A stretch of 64,000 nucleotides of DNA from Marinobacter piscis (GCF_007671655.1 NZ_VCGX01000002.1:186001-250000); one strand, 5' to 3'. Positions 41,239 to 51,400 are shown, counted from the first letter of the stretch. Notes: generated from the sequence alone by a model not told the origin. Numbers and translations: made by a program.

Positions 41239-41859
41239 TCAATCGGTCCATTTATTTGGTGCGTAAGAGAAGACAGGCAGTGACAGCTGATAGCGAATGG
41301 CGGTCATCCTGATGAGAAGCCCGACACTGAATGAGGCAAGCATGTTGATGTCCTGATCCACGCCTTGATTCATCAGGAACAGATAGAGCAGCGCAACCAG
41401 CAGGGATATGCTCGCATAAAGCTCGTGGCGCAGCACCTGGGGTGTTCGGTTGCACATGATATCCCGCAGAATGCCGCCGAAAATCCCCGTGGTAATACCC
41501 GCCATTACAACCACCGGGGTTTCATAGTCCAGCCGCAGAGCGACGTTGCAGCCGATGATGGTGAAGGCGATAAGTCCCATTCCGTCAAGAATCAGAAACA
41601 GCTGGTGCAGGTGCTTCATAAAGCGTGCAAGCAGCATGGTAAGCAGCCCTGCGGATACTGTGAGGTAAATATACGGAGGGTGTTGGGTCCAGGTAACCGG
41701 AAAGTTACCCAGGAGTACATCGCGAACCGTGCCCCCGCCAAGGGCCGTCAGAAACGCAATCAGTGCAACGCCAAATAAGTCCATATTGCGTCGCCCGGCC
41801 GCCAGGGCGCCGGACATGGCTTCAGCGGTTATGGCAATAAGGTAGATGTAAATGAGCAC
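41239..41859 (-). CDS. TRIC-type cation channel family protein (YicG/UPF0126)
   Basis: This 206-residue membrane protein has about seven hydrophobic helices arranged as two repeats. GALAAGRRNMDLFGVALIAF and GGGTVRDVLLGNFPV at the first repeat, and GITTGIFGGILRDIMCNR at the second, carry the kinked glycine segments of prokaryotic TRIC channels, which form homotrimers and pass monovalent cations. Its physiological role in bacteria is unclear. It probably shares a transcript with the downstream dehydrogenase. Confidence 0.9.
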   Translation of the reverse strand: MLIYIYLIAITAEAMSGALAAGRRNMDLFGVALIAFLTALGGGTVRDVLLGNFPVTWTQHPPYIYLTVSAGLLTMLLARFMKHLHQLFLILDGMGLIAFTIIGCNVALRLDYETPVVVMAGITTGIFGGILRDIMCNRTPQVLRHELYASISLLVALLYLFLMNQGVDQDINMLASFSVGLLIRMTAIRYQLSLPVFSYAPNKWTD

Positions 41860-41966
41860 GCGAAACCTCGGTTGGTATAGCGCCTCTCCCGTTCCGGATA
41901 ACTGGGCGTCCGGGCGGCACCCGGGTGCTTGTTCTTTCGTTGGGTTGCGCGATGTGAGCGGATTAT

Positions 41967-41999
41967 GAAGAAGGCCGCTGAATCAGCGGCCTTCTTGTC
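41967..41999 (-). terminator. Terminator of gltA
   Basis: GAAGAAGGCCGCTG and CAGCGGCCTTCTTC-like arms (41967-41980 and 41984-41997) make a stem of about 14 pairs with a three-base loop. It lies about 20 bases beyond the minus-strand gltA stop. The T-tract is weak. Confidence 0.7.
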
Positions 42000-42018
42000 T
42001 CAGGTGTGGTGCAGGGTA

Positions 42019-43293
42019 TTATTTCGTCGGATAATCCCTTTTGGGTGACCCGGTATACAGCTGGCGCGGGCGGCCAATGCGGTAATCACCGCTGACCATC
42101 TCGTTCCAGTGGGAATACCAGCCGATTGTACGGGACATGGCGAAGATGACCGTGAACATGGACGTGGGGATGCCGATCGCTTTCAGGATCAGCCCGGAGT
42201 AAAAGTCCACGTTCGGGTAGAGTTTGCGCTCAATGAAGTAATCGTCTTCAAGGGCAATCTTCTCAAGACGCTGCGCGATTTTCAGCAGAGGGTCGTCTTC
42301 CATGCCCAGCTCGGACAGGACTTCGTGTGCTGTTTCGGCCATTACTTTGGCGCGCGGATCAAAGTTCTTGTAAACGCGGTGACCAAAGCCCATCAACCGG
42401 AAGGGGTCGTCTTTATCTTTAGCCTTGGCAATGTAGGTCTCGATATTATCGACGTCGCCGATTTCATTCAGCATGTCGAGAACGGCTTCGTTCGCACCAC
42501 CATGAGCCGGACCCCACAAAGCTGCGATGCCAGATGCAATACAGGCATACGGGCTGGCGCCGGTGGAACCGGCCAGGCGGACAGTTGAGGTTGAAGCGTT
42601 CTGTTCATGGTCTGCGTGCAGAATAAAGATCTTGTCCATGGCTTTGGCCAGGACAGGGTTTGGCTTGTACTCCTCGCAAGGAACGCCAAACATCATCTGC
42701 AGGAAGTTTTCCGAGTAGGAGAGATCGTTCCGCGGATAAACGAACGGCTGTCCAATGCTGTACTTGTAGCACCAGGCGGCAATGGTCGGCATCTTGGCGA
42801 TAAGGCGGTGTGCCGTGATCTCGCGCTGCTCTTCGCTCTTCAGATCCATCTGGTCGTGATAAAACGCAGACAGTGCGCCCACCACACCACACATGATTGC
42901 CATTGGGTGCGCGTCCCGGCGGAAGCCGTGGAAGAAATTGCGCATCTGGTCGTGCAACATGGTGTGGTTTTTAATGGTCTCATGAAACTTCTTGTTTTCT
43001 TCTGCGCTGGGCAGCTCGCCATTCAGCAGCAGGTAGCACAGCTCCAGATAGTCTGAGTGCTCTGCAAGCTGCTCAATCGGGTAACCCCGGTGCAGGAGAA
43101 CGCCGTTTGCGCCATCAATATAAGTAATCGCAGACTCGCAGGCGGCTGTCGAGACAAACCCCGGGTCGTATGTGAAAACGCCTTGCTGGACCAGGCCTCT
43201 TACGTCAATAACGTCAGGGCCAACGGTGCCGGAATAAACCGGTAGCTCAATGGACTGTTCCCCCACCGAGAGCGTGGCTTTCCTGTCGGTCAT
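42019..43293 (-). CDS. gltA: Citrate synthase
   Basis: GltA condenses oxaloacetate and acetyl-CoA. The 424-residue protein is the type II hexameric form found in Gram-negative bacteria, with the N-terminal beta domain [17 protein letters not shown]. Active-site histidines lie in [15 protein letters not shown] and [13 protein letters not shown], and the aspartate follows in [22 protein letters not shown] lies just before the ATG. It faces sdhC across a 477-base promoter region and has its own strong promoter. Confidence 0.97.
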   Translation of the reverse strand: MTDRKATLSVGEQSIELPVYSGTVGPDVIDVRGLVQQGVFTYDPGFVSTAACESAITYIDGANGVLLHRGYPIEQLAEHSDYLELCYLLLNGELPSAEENKKFHETIKNHTMLHDQMRNFFHGFRRDAHPMAIMCGVVGALSAFYHDQMDLKSEEQREITAHRLIAKMPTIAAWCYKYSIGQPFVYPRNDLSYSENFLQMMFGVPCEEYKPNPVLAKAMDKIFILHADHEQNASTSTVRLAGSTGASPYACIASGIAALWGPAHGGANEAVLDMLNEIGDVDNIETYIAKAKDKDDPFRLMGFGHRVYKNFDPRAKVMAETAHEVLSELGMEDDPLLKIAQRLEKIALEDDYFIERKLYPNVDFYSGLILKAIGIPTSMFTVIFAMSRTIGWYSHWNEMVSGDYRIGRPRQLYTGSPKRDYPTK

Positions 43294-43381
43294 AGTGCTC
43301 TCCTGTTAATCAGCTTTGACAGCGCTGGCTGTCTTTAATAGATGCGCGAGATGGCGCTTATTATCGCAAAACTGGCCGCAA

Positions 43382-43409
43382 AATATAGGGCGTCAGCTTT
43401 TTTTGTCAA
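43382..43409 (-). promoter_or_regulatory. gltA promoter
   Basis: On the minus strand, consensus -35 TTGACA (43404-43409) and -10 TATATT (43382-43387) have a 16-base spacer rich in A at its start. The leader to the gltA ATG would be about 80 bases. Confidence 0.85.
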
Positions 43410-43560
43410 TGAAAGAGTGCAGAACCGACATAAAAACACCCTTTGTGTAAATCAGGGGTATCACGCATTCAGCGCCCTGCAGAGAGTTCGAGTGAGTGTC
43501 AATAAGCCTTATGGATTGCCCGGTTGAGGCTTCTGCGCGGTCCTGCCTTGCGTTGCACGT

Positions 43561-43589
43561 TTGTAATTATACGGGAGGCTCCTTATAAT
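43561..43589 (+). promoter_or_regulatory. sdhC promoter
   Basis: A -35 TTGTAA (43561-43566) and a consensus -10 TATAAT (43584-43589) have a 17-base spacer. The start would be near 43596, leaving a 175-base leader before sdhC. Confidence 0.72.
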
Positions 43590-43628
43590 CCCTAGCCCGG
43601 AATCGGGGATTCATCTTCATGGGCGCTT

Positions 43629-43667
43629 GTGAATAGCAAGCTACCTGGTTGGTGTCCGCCCTCCTGA
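43629..43667 (+). other. Short upstream frame duplicating the sdhC start
   Basis: GTGAATAGCAA (43629-43639) is an exact copy of the first 11 bases of sdhC (43771-43781), and both are preceded by GCGCT. Read from this GTG it encodes 12 residues, MNSKLPGWCPPS, then TGA. SdhC itself starts MNSKRPVNL. It may be a leader peptide or a relic of a duplicated start region. No strong ribosome site is present at either copy. Confidence 0.4.
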
Positions 43668-43770
43668 ACCAATCGGTTGCCGATAATAAATCGAACACCG
43701 GTCCTTACATACCAACCATCCGCTGCCGGCTTGCCGGTCCTGCGGTACCAATAGAGAGTGTGAGAGCGCT

Positions 43771-44148
43771 GTGAATAGCAAACGACCAGTAAATCTCGAT
43801 CTCGGCAAGTTTCATTTTCCGCTGCCAGCCATTACATCCATAATTCATCGCATCAGCGGCATCATCATTTTTGTTGGTGTTGCGTTCATGCTTTATGGAT
43901 TGCAGCTTTCCCTGTCGGGGGAAGAGGGCTTCAGTCAGGTAAGTGAACTGCTGAACAGCTTCCTGGCCAAGCTGATTACCTGGGGCATACTGTCTGCTCT
44001 GCTGTACCACCTGGTTGCAGGTATCAAACACCTGCTCATGGATATGGGTATTGGTGAAGAGCTTGAAAGCGGGCGTCTGGCCGCCAAGCTCACAATTGCA
44101 ATTTCCGTCATCCTAATTATTGCGGCAGGAGTCTGGGTATGGGCATGA
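43771..44148 (+). CDS. sdhC: Succinate dehydrogenase cytochrome b556 subunit SdhC
   Basis: SdhC is one of two membrane anchors of complex II and helps bind heme b and ubiquinone. The 125-residue product starts at GTG 43771, as MNSKRPVNLDLGKF. It has three helices (about 29-50, 66-86, 103-124). PLPAITSIIHRISGIIIF carries the quinone-site serine and arginine, and LLYHLVAGIKHLLMDMG has the heme-ligand histidine. The stop overlaps sdhD by ten bases. Confidence 0.95.
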   Translation: MNSKRPVNLDLGKFHFPLPAITSIIHRISGIIIFVGVAFMLYGLQLSLSGEEGFSQVSELLNSFLAKLITWGILSALLYHLVAGIKHLLMDMGIGEELESGRLAAKLTIAISVILIIAAGVWVWA

Positions 44149-44486
44149 ACAGTGTAACCAATCTTGGTCAGAACGGTATCCAGGACTGGATACTCCAGCG
44201 AGTTTCTGCCTACGTATTAGCCTTCTATACGTTGTTCATGCTTGGTTTTTTCATGACCAACGATGTTGATTACCAGTCCTGGTCTGCTCTGTTTGATCAG
44301 GGGTGGTTCAGAATCTTTTCGTTGCTGGCGTTACTTTCAATAGCAGCTCACGCTTGGGTCGGGCTCTGGACGGTATCGACTGACTATATGCAGTCAGCCA
44401 TGCAGCGTTTTCTTTTTCAGGCGGCATTCATTCTCGTGATTTTCGTGTATGTGGTCTGGGGTGTTCAGATTATTTGGGGGCTTTAA
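44139..44486 (+). CDS. sdhD: Succinate dehydrogenase membrane anchor subunit SdhD
   Basis: SdhD is the second anchor of complex II. I choose ATG 44139 because GGAG lies seven bases upstream; ATG 44145 is also possible. The 115-residue product has three helices. IQDWILQRVSAYVLAFYTLF carries the conserved arginine and serine region, and SIAAHAWVGLWTVSTDYM supplies the heme-side histidine and the quinone-site aspartate/tyrosine pair. sdhA starts three bases after its stop. Confidence 0.94.
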   Translation: MGMNSVTNLGQNGIQDWILQRVSAYVLAFYTLFMLGFFMTNDVDYQSWSALFDQGWFRIFSLLALLSIAAHAWVGLWTVSTDYMQSAMQRFLFQAAFILVIFVYVVWGVQIIWGL

Positions 44487-44489
44487 CTG

Positions 44490-46262
44490 ATGGCTAATAT
44501 CAAAACCGTGTCATACGACGCGATTGTTATCGGCGGCGGCGGTTCCGGTATGCGAGCTGCCCTGCAGCTCACTGAGTCCGGCGTTAACACAGCGTGTATT
44601 ACCAAAGTATTTCCGACCCGTTCGCACACGGTATCTGCCCAGGGCGGTATTACCTGTGCCATCGCCAGTGCCGACCCCAACGACGATTGGCGCTGGCACA
44701 TGTACGATACGGTTAAAGGTTCCGACTACATCGGTGACCAGGATGCGATTGAGTACATGTGCTCTGTCGGGCCTCAGGCAGTGTTTGAGCTGGAGCACAT
44801 GGGGTTGCCATTCTCCCGTACCGAGCAGGGGCGCATTTATCAGCGTCCGTTCGGCGGTCAGTCCAAGGGGCCGGATGACCCCACTCAGGCAGCCCGTACC
44901 TGTGCGGCAGCGGACCGTACCGGGCATGCACTTCTGCACACGCTTTATCAGGCAAACCTTAAAGGTGGCACCACGTTCCTGAACGAATGGTATGCAGTAG
45001 ACCTGGTTAAGAACGCCAAAGGCGACGTAGTTGGTGTTGTCGCTATCGAAATTGAAACCGGTGATGTTGTTTACGTTAAGTCCAAGGCAACGGTTCTGGC
45101 GACTGGTGGTGCGGGCCGGATTTACGCCTCCACGACCAACGCCCTGATCAATACCGGCGACGGCGTAGGTATGGCGCTGCGTGCCGGCTTCCCGATGCAG
45201 GACATGGAAATGTGGCAGTTCCACCCAACCGGTATTTATGGCGCCGGTACTCTGGTTACCGAGGGTTGCAGGGGTGAAGGTGGTTACCTGATCAACGGCG
45301 AGGGCGAGCGTTTCATGGAGCGCTACGCACCAAACGCCAAAGACCTGGCCGGGCGCGATGTTGTTGCGCGCTCCATGGTTCTGGAAATTCTGGAAGGTCG
45401 TGGCTGTGGCCCGGAAAAAGACCATGTGCTGCTGAAGCTGGATCACCTGGGTGAAGAAACCCTGAACCTGCGCTTGCCGGGCATCTGCGAACTGTCTCGT
45501 ACGTTTGCTCACGTAGACCCGGTAAAAGAGCCGATTCCGGTGGTTCCGACCTGCCATTACATGATGGGCGGTATTCCGACCAACGTGGGTGGTCAGGCGC
45601 TGACTCAGGACGAAAACGGCAACGACCAGCCCATCCCGGGTCTGTTTGCCTGCGGTGAAGCCGCCTGTGTTTCTGTTCACGGTGCAAACCGTCTGGGCGG
45701 TAACTCGTTGCTTGACCTGGTTGTCTTTGGTCGTTCCGCTGGCCTGCACATTGAAGAGCAGCTTCGCGGCGGATTTGAAACAGACAGTGCAACGGATGAA
45801 GATATCAAGCAAGCGATGGCGCGCCTGGATCGTCTGAACAGTGCTTCAGATGGTGAGGACGTGGCTGACGTGCGCAGAGATCTCCAGAATTGCATGCAGC
45901 TGTACTTCGGCGTGTTCCGTGACGGCAAGAGCATGGAAGAAGGGCTGAAAAAGCTGGACGAGATTGGCAAGCGTGTGCGTAACACCAAGTTGGCCGACAC
46001 CAGCAATGCATTCAATACTGCCCGTATTGAAGCGCTGGAGCTGGACAACCTGTATGAGGTGGCGCTGGCAACCGCGATTGCAGCCCATGAGCGTAAAGAG
46101 AGTCGCGGCGCCCACGCCCGCAATGACTACACAGAGCGTGATGATGAGAACTGGCTGAAGCACTCTCTTTATTTCCCGCTGGAAAAGCGTATCGGCAAGC
46201 GTGATGTTAACTTTGCGCCAAAAACCGTTGATACATTCCAGCCCAAAATCCGGACTTACTAA
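44490..46262 (+). CDS. sdhA: Succinate dehydrogenase flavoprotein subunit SdhA
   Basis: SdhA oxidises succinate to fumarate with covalently bound FAD. The 590 residues match E. coli SdhA (588). The dinucleotide site is [17 protein letters not shown], and the FAD-linking histidine is in [12 protein letters not shown]. The substrate loop includes [17 protein letters not shown], with the catalytic arginine in [19 protein letters not shown] and nearby. [20 protein letters not shown] sequence is also conserved. It lies in the sdhCDAB operon. Confidence 0.97.
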   Translation: MANIKTVSYDAIVIGGGGSGMRAALQLTESGVNTACITKVFPTRSHTVSAQGGITCAIASADPNDDWRWHMYDTVKGSDYIGDQDAIEYMCSVGPQAVFELEHMGLPFSRTEQGRIYQRPFGGQSKGPDDPTQAARTCAAADRTGHALLHTLYQANLKGGTTFLNEWYAVDLVKNAKGDVVGVVAIEIETGDVVYVKSKATVLATGGAGRIYASTTNALINTGDGVGMALRAGFPMQDMEMWQFHPTGIYGAGTLVTEGCRGEGGYLINGEGERFMERYAPNAKDLAGRDVVARSMVLEILEGRGCGPEKDHVLLKLDHLGEETLNLRLPGICELSRTFAHVDPVKEPIPVVPTCHYMMGGIPTNVGGQALTQDENGNDQPIPGLFACGEAACVSVHGANRLGGNSLLDLVVFGRSAGLHIEEQLRGGFETDSATDEDIKQAMARLDRLNSASDGEDVADVRRDLQNCMQLYFGVFRDGKSMEEGLKKLDEIGKRVRNTKLADTSNAFNTARIEALELDNLYEVALATAIAAHERKESRGAHARNDYTERDDENWLKHSLYFPLEKRIGKRDVNFAPKTVDTFQPKIRTY

Positions 46263-46277
46263 AGGGGAACGTACACT

Positions 46278-46982
46278 ATGCTGGTAAGCCTTTACCGTTA
46301 TAACCCGGAAACCGACAACGCCCCTTATATGCAGGACGTGGAAATTGAGCTTCCGGCGGGCAAGGATCTGATGGTTCTTGACGTGCTCAATCTCATTAAA
46401 GAAGGCGACCCGTCCATGGCCTATCGCCGCTCATGCCGTGAAGGTGTGTGCGGTTCAGACGGCATGAACATGAACGGTAAGAACGGACTGGCGTGCATTA
46501 CACCGGTCTCGCAGGTTGTGAAAAAGGACAAGCTGGTACTGCGTCCGCTGCCCGGGTTGCCGGTTATCCGCGATCTGGTTGTGGATATGAGCCTGTTCTA
46601 CAAGCAGTATGAAAAAGTAATGCCGTACCTTGTGAACGACGAGCCGGCACCCGCAATTGAGCGGCTGCAGACCCCGGAAGACCGTGAAAAGCTGGATGGC
46701 CTGTACGAGTGCATTCTCTGTGCCTGCTGTTCAACATCATGCCCGTCTTTCTGGTGGAATCCGGACAAGTTTATCGGTCCCGCAGGGCTGCTACAGGCAT
46801 ACCGGTTTCTGGCGGACAGTCGCGATACTGCCCAGGCAGAGCGGCTTGCCAATCTGGATGATCCGTTCAGTGTGTTCCGCTGCCGTGGCATCATGAACTG
46901 TGTCAGTGTCTGTCCGAAAGGCCTCAACCCGACAAGGGCGATAGGTCATATTCGCAATCTGTTGCTGCACAGGGCTACATAA
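46278..46982 (+). CDS. sdhB: Succinate dehydrogenase iron-sulfur subunit SdhB
   Basis: SdhB relays electrons from FAD to quinone through three Fe-S clusters. The [2Fe-2S] ligands lie in CREGVCGSDGMNMNGKNG and the cysteine after it. The [4Fe-4S] and [3Fe-4S] ligands lie in CILCACCSTSCP and CRGIMNCVSVCPKGLNP. The 234 residues match the family. AAAGGGGAACG precedes the ATG. A G+C-rich hairpin follows about 50 bases after the stop. Confidence 0.97.
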   Translation: MLVSLYRYNPETDNAPYMQDVEIELPAGKDLMVLDVLNLIKEGDPSMAYRRSCREGVCGSDGMNMNGKNGLACITPVSQVVKKDKLVLRPLPGLPVIRDLVVDMSLFYKQYEKVMPYLVNDEPAPAIERLQTPEDREKLDGLYECILCACCSTSCPSFWWNPDKFIGPAGLLQAYRFLADSRDTAQAERLANLDDPFSVFRCRGIMNCVSVCPKGLNPTRAIGHIRNLLLHRAT

Positions 46983-47293
46983 GCAGCAAAACCAGAAACA
47001 GACGCTATACTGACCTGCAGAGGTTGGAACCCGGAAGGCCTCGCGATCATGCGGGGCCTTCAACCAAAGGCTTATAGTCAAAAGTCTTAGCCGGGTGCAC
47101 ACTACGGCAAGCCGTAGCGGGAACTCACTGTGTTTTCTTGCGGCATTGCTGAGTAAAAACATCAATGGGGAAAATGCCCGGGCGTCAGGTGAGGCTGCCA
47201 TAGTCGATCCCGTAAAAACCCGTATTGACTGGGAAATGCGCCTGACCGACGATACGAGGCTCCCCCGCACCAGCCCAAGGTGAGTTATTCAAA
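46983..47293 (+). other. sdhB-sucA intergenic region and sucA leader
   Basis: These 311 bases hold an 11-bp stem-loop (47034-47061), a smaller inverted repeat CTACGG / CCGTAG (47102-47117), and no convincing sigma-70 promoter. A 62-codon frame at 47095-47283 starts with GTG without a ribosome site and is not credited. sucA may be read from the sdh promoter or from a promoter I cannot see. Confidence 0.55.
47034..47061 (+). terminator. Stem-loop after sdhB, terminator-like without T-tract
   Basis: GAAGGCCTCGC (47034-47044) pairs with GCGGGGCCTTC (47051-47061), 11 pairs including one G-U, with loop GATCAT. The following bases are AACCAAAGG, so complete termination is doubtful. It may be a partial stop or a processing/stability site between sdh and suc. 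Confidence 0.5.
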
Positions 47294-50131
47294 ATGCAAG
47301 AGAGCATCATGGAGCAGTTATGGCAGACATCCCACTTACAAGGTGGAAATCTAGCCTATGTTGAAGAGCTTTTTGAAACCTACCTGACAGACCCTAACGC
47401 CGTTCCTGAAGAATGGCGCAGCTATTTTGACAAGCTTCCCAGTGTTGACGGCCAGCATGGTCGCGATGTGAGTCACGCAGCAATCCGGGAGCAGTTCGAG
47501 CATATTTCCCGCAATCAGCGTTTCCTCGCCAGCAATGGCGTACCTGCCAGTGCTACGTCGGGAGGCGACAAGAAACAGATCAGGGTTCTCCAGCTAATCA
47601 ATGCCTATCGCTTCCGTGGACATCAGGAAGCAAAACTGGACCCGCTCGGCGTCTGGAATCGTCCCGACGTAGAGGATCTGGACCCGTCTTTTCATGATTT
47701 AACAGAAGCCGATCGCGAAGTTGAGTTTCAGACAGGCTCTTTGAGCTTCGGTGCTGAGACCATGAAACTTGGCGATATTGTTGACGGCCTCCGGCAAACC
47801 TACTGCGGCAGCATTGGCGCCGAGTACATGCATGTAGTTGATACCCGCGTTAAGCGCTGGTTCCAGCAGCGTATGGAGCCCGTACGCTCCGAGCCCGGGT
47901 TTGAGGTTGAAACACGTAAGCACATCCTGGAACGTTTGATTGCCGCAGAAGGCCTTGAGAAATACCTGGGTGCCCGCTATCCGGGCGTTAAGCGCTTTGG
48001 CCTTGAAGGCGGCGAAAGCCTGATCGCTTGTGTTGACGAACTGATTCAGCGTGCCGGCTCTTACGGCGCCAAGGAAATCGTTCTTGGCATGGCCCACCGG
48101 GGCCGCCTGAACGTACTGATTAATACCTTTGGCAAGAACCCGAGAGAACTGTTTGACGAGTTTGAAGGGAAGAAACTTGCCGACTATGGTTCCGGCGACG
48201 TCAAATACCACCAGGGCTTTTCATCCAACGTCATGACGCCCGGTGGTGAAGTACATCTGGCGATGGCCTTTAACCCGTCCCACCTGGAAATCGTATCACC
48301 CGTAGTGGAAGGCTCCGTCCGTGCCCGCCAGACGCGCCGCGCTGATACCGATCGCAACCAGGTCGTGCCGGTTATCATGCACGGGGATGCCGCCTTTGCG
48401 GGGCAGGGTGTGGTTATGGAAACCTTCCAGATGTCCCAGACCCGTGGTTATGGCGTAGGTGGAACGGTCCATATTGTTATTAACAACCAGGTGGGCTTTA
48501 CCACGAGTAAGCGGGAAGATGCGCGCTCTACTGAGTATTGCACCGATGTCGCCAAGATGGTTCAGGCGCCAATCCTGCATGTGAACGCGGATGATCCGGA
48601 AGCCGTCGTGTTTGTCACCCAAATGGCGATGGATTATCGCAATGAATTTAAAGGCGACGTGGTGATCGACCTGGTCTGTTACCGTCGCCGGGGACACAAC
48701 GAAGCAGATGAGCCGGCTGCAACCCAGCCAATGATGTATGAGAAGATTCGCAAGCGTAAAACAACACGCACTCTGTATGCGGAACAGCTTCTCGCTGCCG
48801 GTGTTGTAACCGAAGACGAAGTCAAGGAAATGGAAGACGACTATCGGGATGCCTTGGACAAAGGGGATCACGTGGTCAAATCACTGGTTAAAGAGCCGAA
48901 CAAAGAACTGTATGTCGACTGGGCTCCGTATCTGGGGCACAAGTGGACGGCCAAGTGTAAAACCAGTGTGACACTGAAAAGCATCAAGTCGCTGGGCAAG
49001 AAGCTTACCGATGTACCGGAAGGGTTCGTTGTTCAGCGTCAGGTTTCAAAAATCGTCAGCGATCGCGAAAAGATGACCGCCGGCGCACTCCCGATCAACT
49101 GGGGGTACGGTGAGATTATGGCCTACGCCACATTGCTGGAAGAAGGCCATCCAATCCGGATTACCGGTCAGGATGTTGGCCGCGGGACGTTCTCTCACCG
49201 CCACGCTGTGTTGCATAACCAGAAGGACGGCAGTCAGCACATTGCACTGGCGCAGCTTTCGGACGATCAGCCAAAGTTTGAGATTTACGACTCACTGCTT
49301 TCCGAAGAAGCAGCAATGGCCTTCGAGTATGGCGTTGCGACCACAACTCCGGATGCGTTGGTTGTCTGGGAGGCACAGTTCGGTGACTTTGCGAACGGCG
49401 CCCAGGTTGTTATTGACCAGTTTTTAACCAGCGGTGAGCACAAGTGGGGACGCCTGTGCGGTCTTACTCTGCTGTTGCCTCACGGCTATGAAGGCCAGGG
49501 CCCGGAGCACAGCTCTGCGCGTCTTGAGCGTTACCTGCAACTCTGTGCCGAGCAGAACATACAGGTGTGCGTGCCGACAACGCCGTCACAGGTATTCCAT
49601 ATGTTGCGTCGTCAGGTGAAGCGCCCACTGCGTAAGCCCCTGATTGCCCTTACGCCGAAAAGTCTGTTGCGTCACAAAGAAGCGACTTCCGACCTGGAAG
49701 ATCTGACGTCGGGCACGTTTAAAACGGTACTTCCTGAAAAAGAAGCACCGGATGCAAAGAAAGTAACAAAGGTTATTCTCTGCAGTGGCAAGGTTTATTT
49801 TGACCTGCTGGAGAAAAAGAAGGTCGACGAGCGCGAAGATGTTGCCATTATTCGTATTGAGCAACTGTATCCGTTCCCTTCGCAGGACCTTGATGAACTT
49901 CTGGCTCAATACTCCAAAGTCAAACACGTAGTATGGTGTCAGGAAGAACCCATGAACCAGGGCGCCTGGTATTGCAGTCAGCACCACATGCACAATGCGC
50001 TGCATCGCCTGAACCCCAAGCTGCAGCTTCAGTACGCCGGTCGTGCGGCTTCCGCCTCTCCGGCCACCGGGCATATGTCTGTGCATATTGAAGAGCAGAA
50101 AAAACTTGTTAACGACGCGTTTGAAGTCTGA
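47294..50131 (+). CDS. sucA: 2-oxoglutarate dehydrogenase E1 component SucA
   Basis: SucA decarboxylates 2-oxoglutarate with thiamine diphosphate and passes succinyl to SucB. The 945 residues match the family. The N-terminal E2-docking segment is MQESIMEQLWQTSHLQGG with YLTDPNAVPEEWRSYF. Active-site blocks include GMAHRGRLNVL, MHGDAAFAGQGVVMETFQM and GGTVHIVINNQVGFTTS. ITGQDVGRGTFSHRHAV lies in the C-terminal half. It begins the sucA-sucB-lpd gene set. Confidence 0.97.
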   Translation: MQESIMEQLWQTSHLQGGNLAYVEELFETYLTDPNAVPEEWRSYFDKLPSVDGQHGRDVSHAAIREQFEHISRNQRFLASNGVPASATSGGDKKQIRVLQLINAYRFRGHQEAKLDPLGVWNRPDVEDLDPSFHDLTEADREVEFQTGSLSFGAETMKLGDIVDGLRQTYCGSIGAEYMHVVDTRVKRWFQQRMEPVRSEPGFEVETRKHILERLIAAEGLEKYLGARYPGVKRFGLEGGESLIACVDELIQRAGSYGAKEIVLGMAHRGRLNVLINTFGKNPRELFDEFEGKKLADYGSGDVKYHQGFSSNVMTPGGEVHLAMAFNPSHLEIVSPVVEGSVRARQTRRADTDRNQVVPVIMHGDAAFAGQGVVMETFQMSQTRGYGVGGTVHIVINNQVGFTTSKREDARSTEYCTDVAKMVQAPILHVNADDPEAVVFVTQMAMDYRNEFKGDVVIDLVCYRRRGHNEADEPAATQPMMYEKIRKRKTTRTLYAEQLLAAGVVTEDEVKEMEDDYRDALDKGDHVVKSLVKEPNKELYVDWAPYLGHKWTAKCKTSVTLKSIKSLGKKLTDVPEGFVVQRQVSKIVSDREKMTAGALPINWGYGEIMAYATLLEEGHPIRITGQDVGRGTFSHRHAVLHNQKDGSQHIALAQLSDDQPKFEIYDSLLSEEAAMAFEYGVATTTPDALVVWEAQFGDFANGAQVVIDQFLTSGEHKWGRLCGLTLLLPHGYEGQGPEHSSARLERYLQLCAEQNIQVCVPTTPSQVFHMLRRQVKRPLRKPLIALTPKSLLRHKEATSDLEDLTSGTFKTVLPEKEAPDAKKVTKVILCSGKVYFDLLEKKKVDEREDVAIIRIEQLYPFPSQDLDELLAQYSKVKHVVWCQEEPMNQGAWYCSQHHMHNALHRLNPKLQLQYAGRAASASPATGHMSVHIEEQKKLVNDAFEV

Positions 50132-50156
50132 CGAGCTACCGAGCTAAGGAATTGAG

Positions 50157-51395
50157 ATGTCAACTGAGATAAAAGCCCCCGTTTTCCCTGAGTCGGTCGC
50201 AGAAGGGACCGTAGCAACCTGGCACAAACAGCCGGGCGAGGCGTGCTCACGTGATGACCTGATTGTCGATATTGAAACCGACAAAGTCGTTCTGGAAGTT
50301 GTTGCACCGGCCGACGGTGTGATTGAAGAAATCGTTAAAAACGAAGGCGACACTGTAGAAAGTGGTGAGGTCGTTGGCACCTTCAAAGAAGGCGCCAAAG
50401 GCGAAGCTCCTGCTGCGGAAAGCAAGGAAGACAGTGCGGAATCCAGCTCTGAAGACAGTGAAGCCAAAGAAGAGAAGGAAAAGAAAGGTTCTGACGAACC
50501 GATTCTCAGCCCTGCTGCGCGCAAGTTGGCCGATGAGAATGATGTCGAGCCCAGCGCTGTAAAAGGCACGGGTAAAGATGGGCGAGTCACCAAAGAAGAC
50601 GTTCAGAATCATATTGATAGCGCCAAGTCTTCAGGCGGTTCCTCAAAAGAGTCTTCTGCATCCGGCATGCCTGAAGTGAATGTGGCTGCAGGCGAGCGCC
50701 CGGAAAAGCGCGTCCCCATGACCCGCCTGCGCGCCAGTATTGCCAAGCGACTTGTCAATGCGCAGCAGACAGCCGCCATGCTCACGACCTTCAATGAGGT
50801 CGACATGGGGCCGATTATGGAGATGCGTAAGCAATACCAGGAAAGCTTCGTGAAGCGCCATGATATCAAGCTGGGCTTTATGTCCTTCTTTGCCAAGGCA
50901 GCCACCGAAGCCCTGAAGCGCTTCCCTGCGGTGAACGCCTCTATCGACGGTAACGACATGGTTTATCATGGTTACCAGGACATCGGTGTTGCAGTCTCCA
51001 CAGACCGTGGGCTGGTGGTACCCGTCGTGCGTGATGTAGACGCCCTCGGCCTTGCCGATATTGAAAAGAGTATTGTTGAGTACGGTACAAAAGCGAAAGA
51101 TGGCAAGCTGGCTATTGAAGACATGACCGGCGGTACCTTCACCATCACCAACGGCGGTATTTTTGGATCGCTTCTGTCTACACCGATACTGAACCCGCCA
51201 CAAACGGCTATTCTGGGTATGCATAAAATCCAGGAGCGTCCCATGGCGGTGAATGGCAAGGTTGAAATTCGTCCGATGATGTACCTTGCCTTGTCTTATG
51301 ACCACCGCATGGTCGACGGCAAGGAAGCGGTTCAGTTCCTTGTGGCCATCAAGGAGATGCTTGAAGACCCGGCGCGTATTCTGCTGGATGTCTGA
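50157..51395 (+). CDS. sucB: Dihydrolipoyl succinyltransferase (E2) SucB
   Basis: SucB is the 24-mer core of 2-oxoglutarate dehydrogenase. The 412 residues comprise one lipoyl domain (about 2-78) with its lysine in [11 protein letters not shown], an acidic Ser/Glu/Lys linker (about 80-115), an E1/E3-binding domain ([18 protein letters not shown]), a second linker, and the catalytic domain (about 180-412). The catalytic histidine and aspartate are in [26 protein letters not shown] precedes the ATG. Confidence 0.97.
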   Translation: MSTEIKAPVFPESVAEGTVATWHKQPGEACSRDDLIVDIETDKVVLEVVAPADGVIEEIVKNEGDTVESGEVVGTFKEGAKGEAPAAESKEDSAESSSEDSEAKEEKEKKGSDEPILSPAARKLADENDVEPSAVKGTGKDGRVTKEDVQNHIDSAKSSGGSSKESSASGMPEVNVAAGERPEKRVPMTRLRASIAKRLVNAQQTAAMLTTFNEVDMGPIMEMRKQYQESFVKRHDIKLGFMSFFAKAATEALKRFPAVNASIDGNDMVYHGYQDIGVAVSTDRGLVVPVVRDVDALGLADIEKSIVEYGTKAKDGKLAIEDMTGGTFTITNGGIFGSLLSTPILNPPQTAILGMHKIQERPMAVNGKVEIRPMMYLALSYDHRMVDGKEAVQFLVAIKEMLEDPARILLDV

Positions 51396-51400
51396 GCTGA

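Larger units (their letters stand above)
43294..43770. other. gltA-sdhC divergent regulatory region
   Basis: These 477 bases hold a minus-strand promoter for gltA, a plus-strand promoter for sdhC, and a roughly 175-base sdhC leader. The leader includes a short frame at 43629-43667 that repeats the sdhC start sequence. I see no other gene of convincing quality. Confidence 0.7.

Noticed and set aside
44511..45812. 433-codon open frame antisense to sdhA
   Set aside because: It lies wholly opposite a conserved gene, is rich in Thr, Asn and Arg, and has no recognisable domain or ribosome site.
47095..47283. 62-codon frame between sdhB and sucA
   Set aside because: It starts at GTG with no Shine-Dalgarno, is low in hydrophobic order and overlaps an inverted repeat. 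More likely a leader region.
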